This document shows positions 18,430 through 27,722 of a DNA stretch of 64,000 nt, one piece after another (positions within the stretch are counted from its first letter, which is position 1; each line of letters begins with the position of its first letter). This DNA comes from Paenibacillus typhae. GTDB lineage: Bacteria; Bacillota; Bacilli; Paenibacillales; Paenibacillaceae. The stretch spans positions 310,001-374,000 of the forward strand of contig NZ_FNDX01000002.1 in the NCBI RefSeq assembly GCF_900099765.1, given 5' to 3'. The notes beneath the pieces are model-generated. The model saw only the letters and a list, made by a program, of their open reading frames with translations, was not told where the DNA came from and ran no database searches. A program made the position numbers and the translations under genes.

Positions 18430-19407
18430 TTAGAATTCCAGAACTTTCTTAACAGCCGCCACTACGCGTGCCGGTGTAGGAATCCAGCTATCTTCGATTT
18501 GTGCGAACGGATAGATAGTATCCGGACCCGCTACACGAAGTACAGGCGCTTCAAGGTGCAGAATCGCTTTTTCGTTGATTTGCGCAATAACTTCTGCTGC
18601 AACGCCGGAGCTCTTCTGTGCTTCCTGAACTACAATTGCACGGTTAGTCTTCTTAACGGAAGCTACAATGGTATCGATATCAATTGGGCTAACGGTCCGC
18701 AGATCGATAATTTCAGCCTTGATGCCTTCCTTCTCCAGCTGGTCAGCCGCCTTGGTTGCAGTATGTACCATCAGACCGTAAGCGATGATGGTTACATCCG
18801 AACCTTCGCGTACAACATTAGCCTTACCCAGTTCAACAGTGTATTCACCTTCAGGCACTTCATCACGGAATGCATGATACAGGTTAAGGTGCTCCATGAA
18901 GAATACAGGGTCATTGTCGCGGATCGATGCGATCATCAGACCTTTGGCATCATAAGGGTTAGAAGGAATAACCACCTTGATCCCCGGGCTTTGAGCGATC
19001 AGACCCTCAAGGGAATCCGTGTGAAGCTCTGCTGCCTTAACGCCGCCGCCGAATGGCGTACGGAATACGATTGGTGCATTATATTTACCGCCGGAACGGT
19101 AGCGCAGGCGTGCAGCCTGGATAACGATCTGGTCAAGGGCTTCATAGATGAAGCCGATAAACTGGATTTCAGCGATTGGACGGAAGCCTTGTACCCCGAG
19201 ACCAAAAGCCAGACCGCCGATGGCAGATTCAGCAAGCGGTGTATCGAACACACGGTCTTCGCCAAATTCTTTCTGCAGTCCTTCAGTTACACGGAAAACG
19301 CCGCCTACATTACCAACGTCTTCCCCAAAGATCATAACATTAGGGTCGCGATTCAGTTCAACGCGCAGTGCGTCACGAATTGCTTCTTTCATATTCATTT
19401 GTGCCAT
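18430..19407 (-). CDS. pdhB: Pyruvate dehydrogenase E1 beta subunit
   Basis: A 325-residue transketolase-like subunit that, with PdhA, decarboxylates pyruvate and transfers the acetyl group to lipoyl-E2. Characteristic stretches are [37 protein letters not shown], and [17 protein letters not shown]. The end [17 protein letters not shown] is typical of E1 beta. The ATG at 19407 follows AAGGGGGATA. It lies 15 bp after pdhA. The spacing to pdhC is long (about 230 bp) and contains the tandem repeat. Confidence 0.96.
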   Translation of the reverse strand: MAQMNMKEAIRDALRVELNRDPNVMIFGEDVGNVGGVFRVTEGLQKEFGEDRVFDTPLAESAIGGLAFGLGVQGFRPIAEIQFIGFIYEALDQIVIQAARLRYRSGGKYNAPIVFRTPFGGGVKAAELHTDSLEGLIAQSPGIKVVIPSNPYDAKGLMIASIRDNDPVFFMEHLNLYHAFRDEVPEGEYTVELGKANVVREGSDVTIIAYGLMVHTATKAADQLEKEGIKAEIIDLRTVSPIDIDTIVASVKKTNRAIVVQEAQKSSGVAAEVIAQINEKAILHLEAPVLRVAGPDTIYPFAQIEDSWIPTPARVVAAVKKVLEF

Positions 19408-19422
19408 TGCCTGATATCCCCC

Positions 19423-20520
<1,098 letters not shown>

Positions 20521-20755
20521 TCAGTGGTATCTGTTATAGAATTATTATACACCTGTTTTATCTGTTTCGTCAAAGAAATACGCATAAAATTTATGTTCTC
20601 ATAAATTTTGTATGTATAACAGGAAATAGAATATCCTATAACAGATTTGTTTTTTTCAAGCAAGTAAATGATTTTTCACACATTTACCGCTTGGGTAATT
20701 TTAACGTAACCGCATGTGTAATGCAAAATTCGACAAGAAAGGCGACGATTCATTC

Positions 20756-21487
20756 ATGAGCGAACCTGTTTTTCTGAAACGTACAATCGTTAAGCAAACC
20801 CTTTGGAGTGAGCAGCTGCAGGAGGAACGCAAGCTCCGCATTTATCTTCCCCCGGGCTACAACGAAGTACTCAGCTATCCCGTAATTTATTGCCAGGACG
20901 GTGAAGAATTTTTCAATTTCGGGCGGATCGCCACCCTTGCCGGACAGCTCATTATAGAAGAAGACATCGAGCCGTTCATTATTGTAGGCGTCGAGGTGAA
21001 CGTGGCCGTCCGGACACAGGAGTATGCCCCCTTCGGCAGCCGCTTCAAGCAATACCTTGCCTGCTTCGCCGAAGAGATTATTCCCTTCATAGAACATAAT
21101 TATCCGGTCCGCCGCACCCCTGATCAGCGGATCATCGCCGGAGACTCGCTGGGCGGCAGCGTCTCACTGCATCTTGCCCTTGCCTATCCCGGCCTGTTCA
21201 GCCGTGTGTTAAGCCTGTCCGGAGCTTATTATCCCGAATCCCGTGAGCTGATCGCCCGGGAGGATGACTTGTCCTGGCTGAATATCAATATGGTAGTAGG
21301 CCTGCAGGAGACCGATTATCAGACAGATACCGGCGTATACGATTTCGTCCAGATGAACCGCGATACGAAGGCGCTGCTTGAAGCCCGCGGAGCCACCGTC
21401 TCCTACCGGGAGAAGGACGGCAAGCATCTTTGGGGATTTTGGCAAAAGGAGCTCCCAGAATCATTACTCTATTTCTTAACCCCATGA
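20756..21487 (+). CDS. Alpha/beta-hydrolase esterase (Fes/YbbA-like)
   Basis: A 243-residue esterase of the putative esterase (esterase D/Fes) group. The nucleophile elbow is GDSLGGSVSLHLAL, preceded by FAEEIIPFIEHNYPV, and the C-terminal histidine is in KDGKHLWGFWQKELPESL. Relatives hydrolyse siderophore esters or short acyl esters. ATG 20756 was chosen because an AAAGGCG lies upstream; the 14-residue longer frame has none. No siderophore genes are adjacent, so the substrate is open. It is monocistronic, ending at a strong terminator. Confidence 0.82.
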   Translation: MSEPVFLKRTIVKQTLWSEQLQEERKLRIYLPPGYNEVLSYPVIYCQDGEEFFNFGRIATLAGQLIIEEDIEPFIIVGVEVNVAVRTQEYAPFGSRFKQYLACFAEEIIPFIEHNYPVRRTPDQRIIAGDSLGGSVSLHLALAYPGLFSRVLSLSGAYYPESRELIAREDDLSWLNINMVVGLQETDYQTDTGVYDFVQMNRDTKALLEARGATVSYREKDGKHLWGFWQKELPESLLYFLTP

Positions 21488-21564
21488 AACAGCTTAAAAT
21501 GACGAAACGGTGAACGATCTGTCAACTTATGTATAGATGCAGTTTGTTTGCGCTTCCATTCTTA

Positions 21565-21594
21565 GACGGGCACACGGTGCCCGTCCTCTTTTTT
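21565..21594 (+). terminator. Terminator of the esterase gene
   Basis: GACGGGCAC and GTGCCCGTC form a perfect 9-bp stem with a 3-base loop, followed by CTCTTTTTT. Confidence 0.85.
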
Positions 21595-21657
21595 AAGGAC
21601 GGTTACCGGGCCGGCTAGTTTTGAACACAAATTCCAACCTATTACTCCTCCAGGCTG

Positions 21658-22131
21658 CTATAGCTTTTCTTGAATGATCTTGTCCAGCAGCACATCACAG
21701 CCCGCATCAATAAGGTCATACACTTGTTCGAAATTGCCGGTGAAATAAGGATCAGGCACCTCACGCAGCTCCTCGTCGGGAAGCAGATCCATGAAGAACA
21801 GCAGCTCCGCCTTATCCCCTCCGGGCAGCTTGCGGACATTCTCAGCGTTGGAGTTATCCATACAGATTATGTATTGAAAGCTGTCAAAATCGCTGCTGCT
21901 CACCAGCCGGGCAGTCATATCGGCATAGCTGATCCCCTTTTGATCGAGAATGCGCCGGGTTCCTTCATGCGGCACTTTTCCAATATGCCAGTCTCCTGTT
22001 CCAGCTGAATCCACCTTGATGGATTCCGTCAGGCGGCGCTTGGCTATTTTGCTGCGGAGAACCGCTTCCGCCATTGGCGAACGGCAAATATTGCCCAGGC
22101 ATACGAATAATACGTTTACGATTTCTCTCAC
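21658..22131 (-). CDS. Low molecular weight protein-tyrosine phosphatase
   Basis: A 157-residue LMW-PTP. The P-loop is V-C-LGNICRS at the N-terminus (CX5R-S signature) and the general acid loop is DPYFTGNFEQVYDLI. Relatives dephosphorylate tyrosine kinases and capsule regulators or protein arginine phosphates. The only start compatible with the frame is GTG at 22131; upstream the frame is closed by TAG. The first AGGAG of the doubled CAGGAGCTGCAGGAGGTG lies nine bases before it. No tyrosine kinase is adjacent. It is convergent with the esterase gene. Confidence 0.85.
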   Translation of the reverse strand: MREIVNVLFVCLGNICRSPMAEAVLRSKIAKRRLTESIKVDSAGTGDWHIGKVPHEGTRRILDQKGISYADMTARLVSSSDFDSFQYIICMDNSNAENVRKLPGGDKAELLFFMDLLPDEELREVPDPYFTGNFEQVYDLIDAGCDVLLDKIIQEKL

Positions 22132-22302
22132 CTCCTGCAGCTCCTGATTCTATTCTGAAGATAGAAGGATTTATTCTATAGTAGAAAAAATCCGCTATCT
22201 TTATTTTAGCGTTATCAGCTCTAATTGTACAACTTTTGGATCCTGCATTATACTTTGTGAAGGATGACAAACTATAACACCAATAGAGGGAGGGAAATTA
22301 AT

Positions 22303-22944
22303 TTGCCATCCAAACGCGTTGTTATTTTTGCCGGAGGTGTGCTTTCCGAGGACTTCTTACACCATATAGATGAAGAGGATTTTATTATCGGGGCGGACAG
22401 CGGCGCATTATTTCTTGTCAGCCACGGGATTACGCCGGACATCGCCGTCGGGGATTTTGATTCGGTAAGCCCTGAGGCGCTGGAGCAGATCAGAGCAGGC
22501 AGTAAAGAGACTCTTACCTGTGATCCTGTTGACAAGGACCTTACTGACAGCGAGCTGGCGCTTGATCTTGCGCTGAATACCCAGCCAGAATCCATTCTCA
22601 TGATGGGCGTAACAGGCACAAGAATGGACCATACGCTGGCCAGCATCCAGATGATGACAAGGGCGCTGCAGCGCCAGGTGAGCTGTTCTGTAATGGATGC
22701 CAATAATTTTATCACGCTTACCGGATCTCAGGTACAAGTTCATGAACAGGGCTTCACCTATGTCTCCCTGCTCCCGCTGACCCCTGAAGTTACCGGGATT
22801 ACCCTGCAGGGCTTCCTGTATCCGCTGGACAATGCAACGCTCAAGCTGGGCCAGTCCCTCGCTGTCAGCAACCGCCTGCTGGAAGAGACTGGAACGGTTA
22901 CCATCGAAAGCGGCCTGCTGCTTATTATCCAGAGCAAGGATTAA
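22303..22944 (+). CDS. thiN: Thiamine diphosphokinase
   Basis: A 213-residue thiamin pyrophosphokinase that makes thiamine diphosphate, the E1 cofactor, from thiamine and ATP. The catalytic domain has the GADSGALFLVSHGITPDIAVG pattern (shortened here) and VGDFDSV, then DKDLTDSELAL and GVTGTRMDHTLASI. The C-terminal thiamine-binding beta-domain follows. The start is TTG at 22303 behind a strong GGGAGGG; the upstream ATG at 22264 overlaps its own AGG. With the TTG start the length matches the roughly 214 residues of the B. subtilis protein. A terminator follows at 22987. Confidence 0.9.
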   Translation: MPSKRVVIFAGGVLSEDFLHHIDEEDFIIGADSGALFLVSHGITPDIAVGDFDSVSPEALEQIRAGSKETLTCDPVDKDLTDSELALDLALNTQPESILMMGVTGTRMDHTLASIQMMTRALQRQVSCSVMDANNFITLTGSQVQVHEQGFTYVSLLPLTPEVTGITLQGFLYPLDNATLKLGQSLAVSNRLLEETGTVTIESGLLLIIQSKD

Positions 22945-22986
22945 TACATATCCGGAGACATCGTTGTAACCTTTGTTTCAAAAGTG

Positions 22987-23032
22987 TAAAACCGGGAGTC
23001 CCCTTGATACATAAGGGTTTTCCGGTTTTTTT
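22987..23032 (+). terminator. Terminator of thiN
   Basis: AAAACCGG ... CCGGTTTT outer arms and CCCTT/AAGGG inner arms form a hairpin, ending in a T-run. Confidence 0.8.
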
Positions 23033-23220
23033 GTTGTGCATTTTCTTATAAATATTAATTTTTTGTAACTTTTAATGTTTTTTTAATAAAACGTTTCCAA
23101 CTCAGGCCTGGCTTGATTTTGAGACATTTATGGAAAAATATAGGCTGGTTATAAACTGCTATACTACGAAACAGAGAAAGAAACATACAAGAAAGATATA
23201 AACCTGGGAGGTTTTACAAC

Positions 23221-23727
23221 ATGAAAAAGCACCAATGGTTCAAACAAGCGGTTGTCGTGGGAATGTGCACTACAATCGGACTGAGTACTCTGATGGCTAC
23301 AGGAGCCGGCACAGCACCCGTTGCTGCCGCATCTGTGACAGCCTCTACCGGACAAAGCATCGTAACCTTCGGTAAAAAATATTTGGGAACCCGCTATCAA
23401 TTCGGCGCTTCCACGTCCACTACTAAATATTTTGACTGCTCCTCTTTTACTAAATATATCTTTGCAAAATACGGTGTAAACCTGCCGCGTACCTCTGTAG
23501 CCCAATCCAAGGCCGGAAAAGCGGTCTCCAAAGCGAATCTCCGTGTCGGCGACCTTGTGTTCTTCTCCAGCGGCAGCCGGGCTAATGGCAAGAACGTTAC
23601 ACACGTGGCGGTATACGCCGGCAACGGCAAAATCCTGCATACTTACGGTTCCCCTGGCGTAACCGTTTCAGATCTGAATTCCGGCAACTGGAAAAGAACG
23701 TATCTGAAAGCACGCCGGGTACTATAG
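23221..23727 (+). CDS. Secreted NlpC/P60 peptidase
   Basis: A 168-residue exported cysteine peptidase. The signal peptide is at about residues 1-37 (KKHQWFKQ, a hydrophobic core VVVGMCTTIGLSTLM, then AAA). The NlpC/P60 domain has its nucleophile C73 in YFDCSSFTKYIF, a conserved H128 in THVAVYAG and H140 in ILHTYG. It cleaves gamma-D-glutamyl-diamino acid bonds in cell wall peptides. There are no SH3 or LysM domains, so it is a catalytic-only form. The ATG at 23221 follows TGGGAGG. It has its own upstream region (23033-23220). Confidence 0.9.
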   Translation: MKKHQWFKQAVVVGMCTTIGLSTLMATGAGTAPVAAASVTASTGQSIVTFGKKYLGTRYQFGASTSTTKYFDCSSFTKYIFAKYGVNLPRTSVAQSKAGKAVSKANLRVGDLVFFSSGSRANGKNVTHVAVYAGNGKILHTYGSPGVTVSDLNSGNWKRTYLKARRVL

Positions 23728-23765
23728 GAAGCTGTTTATATCTGCTACGTGTATTGAAAATACTG

Positions 23766-24473
23766 TTATACAACTGAAGGGCTGCCGCCAGGCGCCCTCA
23801 GCACATATCCGGTGCCGCGCACCGTATGAATCAGCTTGTTCCGGTGACCTTTATCCACTTTGATCCGGATATGCCTGATGTACACATCGACCACATTGGT
23901 ATCTGCATGGAAGTGGTATCCCCATACGTGACGAAGGATTTCGTCCCGCGGGCAGACTTCTCCCTGATTAACAGCGAGATAATACAGCAGGTCAAATTCT
24001 TTGGGGGTCAGGCTGAGCCTGATCCCGTCCCGGCTGACCAGCCTGCGGCTTGCATCCAGCATGAGGCCGTCGATTTTGATTAATGCTTCGGGACCGCGCC
24101 GGCGTCCGGTGAGCCAGAGCAGGTTCATCACCCGGCACCTGAATTCTCCGTCATGGAACGGGCTTTTCATATACTCATTTCCGCCTGCTTCAAATACGGC
24201 AACCGCCTCCTCGCTGCTCCCCCCGCTTGCTATTACCATTACCGGAATAAAAGCCCCCTGCGACCGGTGCTCCGAGATAATATTCCACCCCGCCCATGCC
24301 CCGGCATCCCTAATTTCAGCAAGCAGCAGGACAGGTTGCATCCTGGTTAACAATAAGCGAAGATCCTCGGGATCTTCGCTTATTGCCGTCTGAAGCCCCA
24401 GTTCACTCAGCAGCGATTCTGTCAGCCCGCTATCTTCTTCGCCAGCCCTGAACCAAACGATTGTTTCATTCAT
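23766..24473 (-). CDS. Orphan OmpR-type regulator with degenerate receiver
   Basis: A 235-residue protein with a receiver-like domain (about 1-120) and an OmpR/PhoB winged helix (about 130-226: LTPKEFDLLYYLAVNQGEV, then YIRHIRIKVDKG and RGTGYVLRAP). The receiver lacks the usual acidic pair at the end of strand 1, and the phosphoacceptor position aligns to Glu53 (LLLAEIRDAG) instead of Asp, while the Lys103 loop (YMKSPF) is kept. It may be phosphorylation-independent. ATG 24473 was chosen over an upstream frame of 23 residues, as AAAAAAGATGAAT is the first good start after GGGG. No kinase gene is adjacent. Confidence 0.85.
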   Translation of the reverse strand: MNETIVWFRAGEEDSGLTESLLSELGLQTAISEDPEDLRLLLTRMQPVLLLAEIRDAGAWAGWNIISEHRSQGAFIPVMVIASGGSSEEAVAVFEAGGNEYMKSPFHDGEFRCRVMNLLWLTGRRRGPEALIKIDGLMLDASRRLVSRDGIRLSLTPKEFDLLYYLAVNQGEVCPRDEILRHVWGYHFHADTNVVDVYIRHIRIKVDKGHRNKLIHTVRGTGYVLRAPGGSPSVV

Positions 24474-24539
24474 CTTTTTTACCCCGCATCCCTCAGCCTT
24501 GCAGAGCGGTAATCCGCCGCAGATAAACCTTAGAATCCC

Positions 24540-24577
24540 CACAAAGCAAAAAGACCATTCCGGAAGGAAGGGTCTTT
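24540..24577 (-). terminator. Terminator of the ThiF-like/Dabb operon
   Basis: On the minus strand AAAGACC and GGTCTTT form a stem followed by TTTGCTTTG, 37 bp past the Dabb gene stop codon. Confidence 0.55.
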
Positions 24578-24613
24578 GCTGCTCTGTATATGCCTGCGGC
24601 CTGCCGCAAAAAT

Positions 24614-24916
24614 TTATTTCAAAAGATCAATTTCCTGAAATTTTGCGACCTCCGTTTCCCACCTCTCGCTTACAAAGGCTTGATGGTCCGGATGATTATT
24701 ATAGCTGTCGTAGTCCTCCTGATTTGCAAACTCCATAGAAAAGCAGAAGTCAAATTCACACTTGGCACTTACCTGGCGCAGAGCCTCAAACTGGCGTACA
24801 ACCGGAATGCCGCTAAGAATCTCTTTGCCGTCTTTGAGGAAGGCCTGTGCCTCCCTGGAATCTGCCGGAACCTTCAGCGTAAACAGCGCCATGTGCCGGA
24901 TCGTTCCTGTCCCCAT
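24614..24916 (-). CDS. Dabb (stress-responsive A/B barrel) domain protein
   Basis: A 100-residue single-domain protein. The dimeric alpha-beta barrel pattern starts with RHMALFTLKVPADSREAQAF, then the catalytically variable helix, and ends SYNNHPDHQAFVSERWETEV, which matches Dabb-family proteins. Members range from stress-induced plant proteins to polyketide cyclases and haem-related enzymes, so function cannot be assigned. ATG 24916 follows GAAGGGAGAAG, 17 bp after the ThiF-like gene, so the two form an operon ending at 24540. Confidence 0.85.
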   Translation of the reverse strand: MGTGTIRHMALFTLKVPADSREAQAFLKDGKEILSGIPVVRQFEALRQVSAKCEFDFCFSMEFANQEDYDSYNNHPDHQAFVSERWETEVAKFQEIDLLK

Positions 24917-24933
24917 CCTATCTTCTCCCTTCG

Positions 24934-25989
24934 TCAGCCAAAATACCGGTGATATACGCTGCGCGCTGCGGCAATATCACTGGTTCCATGAATCAAGGCC
25001 CGCCCGTCGGCAAAGATAACCAGACGGTACGGTTCCTCAGTAAACGAGACTAAATACGGATTGCTGTCCACCTTTCCGGTTCCCAGCTTGGCCAGCCTGG
25101 CAGCCGTCTCCTGCAGATTAAGCTCCCTGCGTTGCGCCGGCCGGATCTGTACGGTATCCCTGCCGCAGAGAACATCGCTGCGCTCCGTATTGGCTGCGGT
25201 CAGATAAGGGTAGACCGCATGGCTGCCGCATGACGGACAGTCTGCTTTTTTGGCAGCCGTCACTCCTATTTCCTGGTGTTCATTACGCCACACGTCAAAG
25301 CTCAGCAGTCTTCCCCGCAGCTGTTCGCGCCGGCCGCCCAGCAGCTTGAGCGCCTCCGCGGTTGCATTGGCCGTTACAAGCTGCGCCGCCTGCGGCAGAA
25401 TGCCCGCAGTATCGCAGGTATCTCCTCCCAGGGGAACGGTTCCCAGCAGGCAGTTCAGGCACGGTGTCTCTCCCGGAAGAATGGTGTATGTAACGCCGTA
25501 GCTGCCGACACAGGCCCCGTATATCCAGGGAATGCCGTGTTTTTGAGCCATATCGTTGATGATCAGGCGGGTGTCGAAATTGTCAGTGCCATCCATGATC
25601 AGATCTACCCGGGACAACAGGCTCTCCAGCTCTTCCGCACGCACATCCATCACGTGGGCTTCTATCTGAATCTCCGAATTAATCTGCTGCAGCCTCACTT
25701 TGGCCGCCTCTGCTTTTGGGGTGCGCAGACGGGCATCCTCTTCCGTATAGAGCTGCTGGCGCTGAAGATTGCTCCACTCCACATAATCCCGGTCAGCCAG
25801 AATCAGCCTTCCGACACCGCAGCGGGCAAGAGTTTCAGCAATGCCTGTTCCCAGCGCACCTGTACCTACAATCAATACATTAGCCCGAGCTAGTCCTGCT
25901 TGTCCTCCGGCGCCAAACGGCGTGAAACGGACCTGCCTGGAATAGCGGCCGTTCTCCCCGGTAACTTGGGTTTGATTGCTGTCATTCAT
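24934..25989 (-). CDS. ThiF/MoeB-family adenylyltransferase
   Basis: A 351-residue E1-like enzyme that should adenylate the C-terminal Gly-Gly of a small sulfur-carrier protein. The Rossmann ATP site is VLIVGTGALGTGIAETLARC, with ADRDYVEWSNLQRQ binding nucleotide. Two zinc CXXC pairs are seen (CLNC and CPSC). A catalytic-cysteine type loop DTCDTAGILPQ follows. The C-terminal 90 residues are an extra small domain. It probably serves thiamine or molybdopterin biosynthesis; no ThiS or MoaD gene is seen nearby. It starts at ATG 25989 after AGGAGGTTG and is coupled to the Dabb gene. Confidence 0.87.
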   Translation of the reverse strand: MNDSNQTQVTGENGRYSRQVRFTPFGAGGQAGLARANVLIVGTGALGTGIAETLARCGVGRLILADRDYVEWSNLQRQQLYTEEDARLRTPKAEAAKVRLQQINSEIQIEAHVMDVRAEELESLLSRVDLIMDGTDNFDTRLIINDMAQKHGIPWIYGACVGSYGVTYTILPGETPCLNCLLGTVPLGGDTCDTAGILPQAAQLVTANATAEALKLLGGRREQLRGRLLSFDVWRNEHQEIGVTAAKKADCPSCGSHAVYPYLTAANTERSDVLCGRDTVQIRPAQRRELNLQETAARLAKLGTGKVDSNPYLVSFTEEPYRLVIFADGRALIHGTSDIAAARSVYHRYFG

Positions 25990-26066
25990 TCCTGAACAAC
26001 CTCCTATACTAAAATCCGGGAACCAGCAGCTTTCATGCCGCTTTTACCCGGATCTATGAAATTATT

Positions 26067-27620
26067 TTATACCCTCTGTGCAGACCACTGCTCAACATTC
26101 CAGGTCTTCGTTATCCAATCCTCGTAAAACTCCGGTTCATGGGAGACGAGCAGCACAGTACCTTTGTACTCCTGTAATGCCCGCTTAAGCTCAGCCTTGG
26201 CAATAATATCCAGGTGATTGGTCGGTTCATCAAACAGAATCCAGTTGCTCTCGCGCATCATCAGCTTGCACAGGCGCACTTTAGCCTGTTCGCCCCCGCT
26301 GAGCATGCTAAGCGGGCGGGTAATATGCTCGTTTTTCAGCCCGCAGCGGGCCAGATGGCCGCGCACCTCATTCTGGGTAAGACCCGAGAATTCATTCCAG
26401 ACATCATCAATCGGTGTTACGTTGGCAGCCTTCACCTCCTGCTGGAAATAAGCAGTATTCAGGTAATCTCCCTGATAGGTTTTTCCGCTGATTGGCGGAA
26501 TCACACCCAGAATGGTCTTCAGCAGTGTAGATTTCCCCACTCCGTTGCTGCCGACGATCGCAATTTTGTCACCACGCTCAATCATCATATTCAGCTTCGG
26601 CAGCAGCGGGCGGTCATAGCCGATTTCAAAGTCAATCCCTTCAAACACAGTTTTACCGCTGGAGCGGCTCTCCTTGAACGAGAAGCTCGGCTTGGCCGCT
26701 TCCTCCGGACGGTCGATTCGCTCGATGCGGTCGAGCTGCTTTTCTCTGCTCTTCGCCCGGCCCGAAGTAGAGGCGCGCGCTTTATTTTTCTGGATAAAAT
26801 CCTCTTGCTTCTTAATGAATTCACGCTGCTTCTCATAGGCTTCAATATGCTGATTCTTGTTCATTTCGGCCATATCCAGGAACTTCTCATAGTTAGCCGT
26901 GTAACGTGTAAGCTTGCCGAATTCCAGATGATACACGACATTAACGACCTTATTCATAAATTCGGTATCATGGGAAATCAGCATAAAAGCATACGGATAT
27001 TGCTTCAGGTAGTTCGTCAGCCAGTCGATATGCTCAACATCCAGATAGTTGGTAGGCTCATCGAGCAGCAGTACATTCGGTTTCTCCAGAAGCAGCTTCG
27101 CCAGCAGCACCTTAGTCCGCTGTCCCCCGCTCAGTGAAGCTACATCACGGTCCAGCCCGATCGCTGAGAGTCCAAGGCCGTTGCCCATTTCCTCCACTTT
27201 AACATCGATCAGATAGAAATCACCGATATCGAGCTGTTCCTGGATTTCACCCATCTGCTCCAGCAGCAGTTCAAGCTCCTCCGGTGAAGCATTGCCCATT
27301 CTATCCGTAATCGCCATCATTTCCTTCTCCAGCTCCAGCAGCGGCAGAAAGGCATCTTTAAGCACATCCCGCACAGTTTTGCCCGGTGCAAGATTGGTAT
27401 GCTGATCCAGATAGCCGTAACGTACCCGCGGCGTCCATTCCACTCTTCCGCTGTCCTTAAGCAGGGTTCCGGTTAAAATATTCATCAGCGTCGATTTGCC
27501 CGCACCGTTCGCCCCAACAAATCCGACATGCTCGCCTTCCAGCAGGCGGAAGGACACATTCTTGAACAGCTGCCGGTCACCAAAATGATGTGAAACATCT
27601 TCTACAGTAAGTAAACTCAT
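26067..27620 (-). CDS. ABC-F family ATPase (YfmM-like)
   Basis: A 517-residue soluble tandem ABC ATPase without transmembrane segments. Nucleotide-binding domain 1 has GANGAGKST and LSGGQRTK; domain 2 has GSNGVGKST and LSGGEQAK. The linker between (about residues 230-330) is rich in charged, helical residues and contains the [17 protein letters not shown] segment typical of ABC-F proteins that act in the ribosomal E-site. It resembles YfmM of B. subtilis. Family members act in translation or resistance to ribosome-targeting antibiotics. The start is ATG 27620; the ribosome site is weak. Confidence 0.92.
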   Translation of the reverse strand: MSLLTVEDVSHHFGDRQLFKNVSFRLLEGEHVGFVGANGAGKSTLMNILTGTLLKDSGRVEWTPRVRYGYLDQHTNLAPGKTVRDVLKDAFLPLLELEKEMMAITDRMGNASPEELELLLEQMGEIQEQLDIGDFYLIDVKVEEMGNGLGLSAIGLDRDVASLSGGQRTKVLLAKLLLEKPNVLLLDEPTNYLDVEHIDWLTNYLKQYPYAFMLISHDTEFMNKVVNVVYHLEFGKLTRYTANYEKFLDMAEMNKNQHIEAYEKQREFIKKQEDFIQKNKARASTSGRAKSREKQLDRIERIDRPEEAAKPSFSFKESRSSGKTVFEGIDFEIGYDRPLLPKLNMMIERGDKIAIVGSNGVGKSTLLKTILGVIPPISGKTYQGDYLNTAYFQQEVKAANVTPIDDVWNEFSGLTQNEVRGHLARCGLKNEHITRPLSMLSGGEQAKVRLCKLMMRESNWILFDEPTNHLDIIAKAELKRALQEYKGTVLLVSHEPEFYEDWITKTWNVEQWSAQRV

Positions 27621-27722
27621 GAATTCTCGTTAAGCTCCTATCTATTTATAACATGACGACCTATCTGTCTCTGCATATAACGACCATTTTAGCACAGGAG
27701 CCTGCCCCGCTGAAACAGGAAT

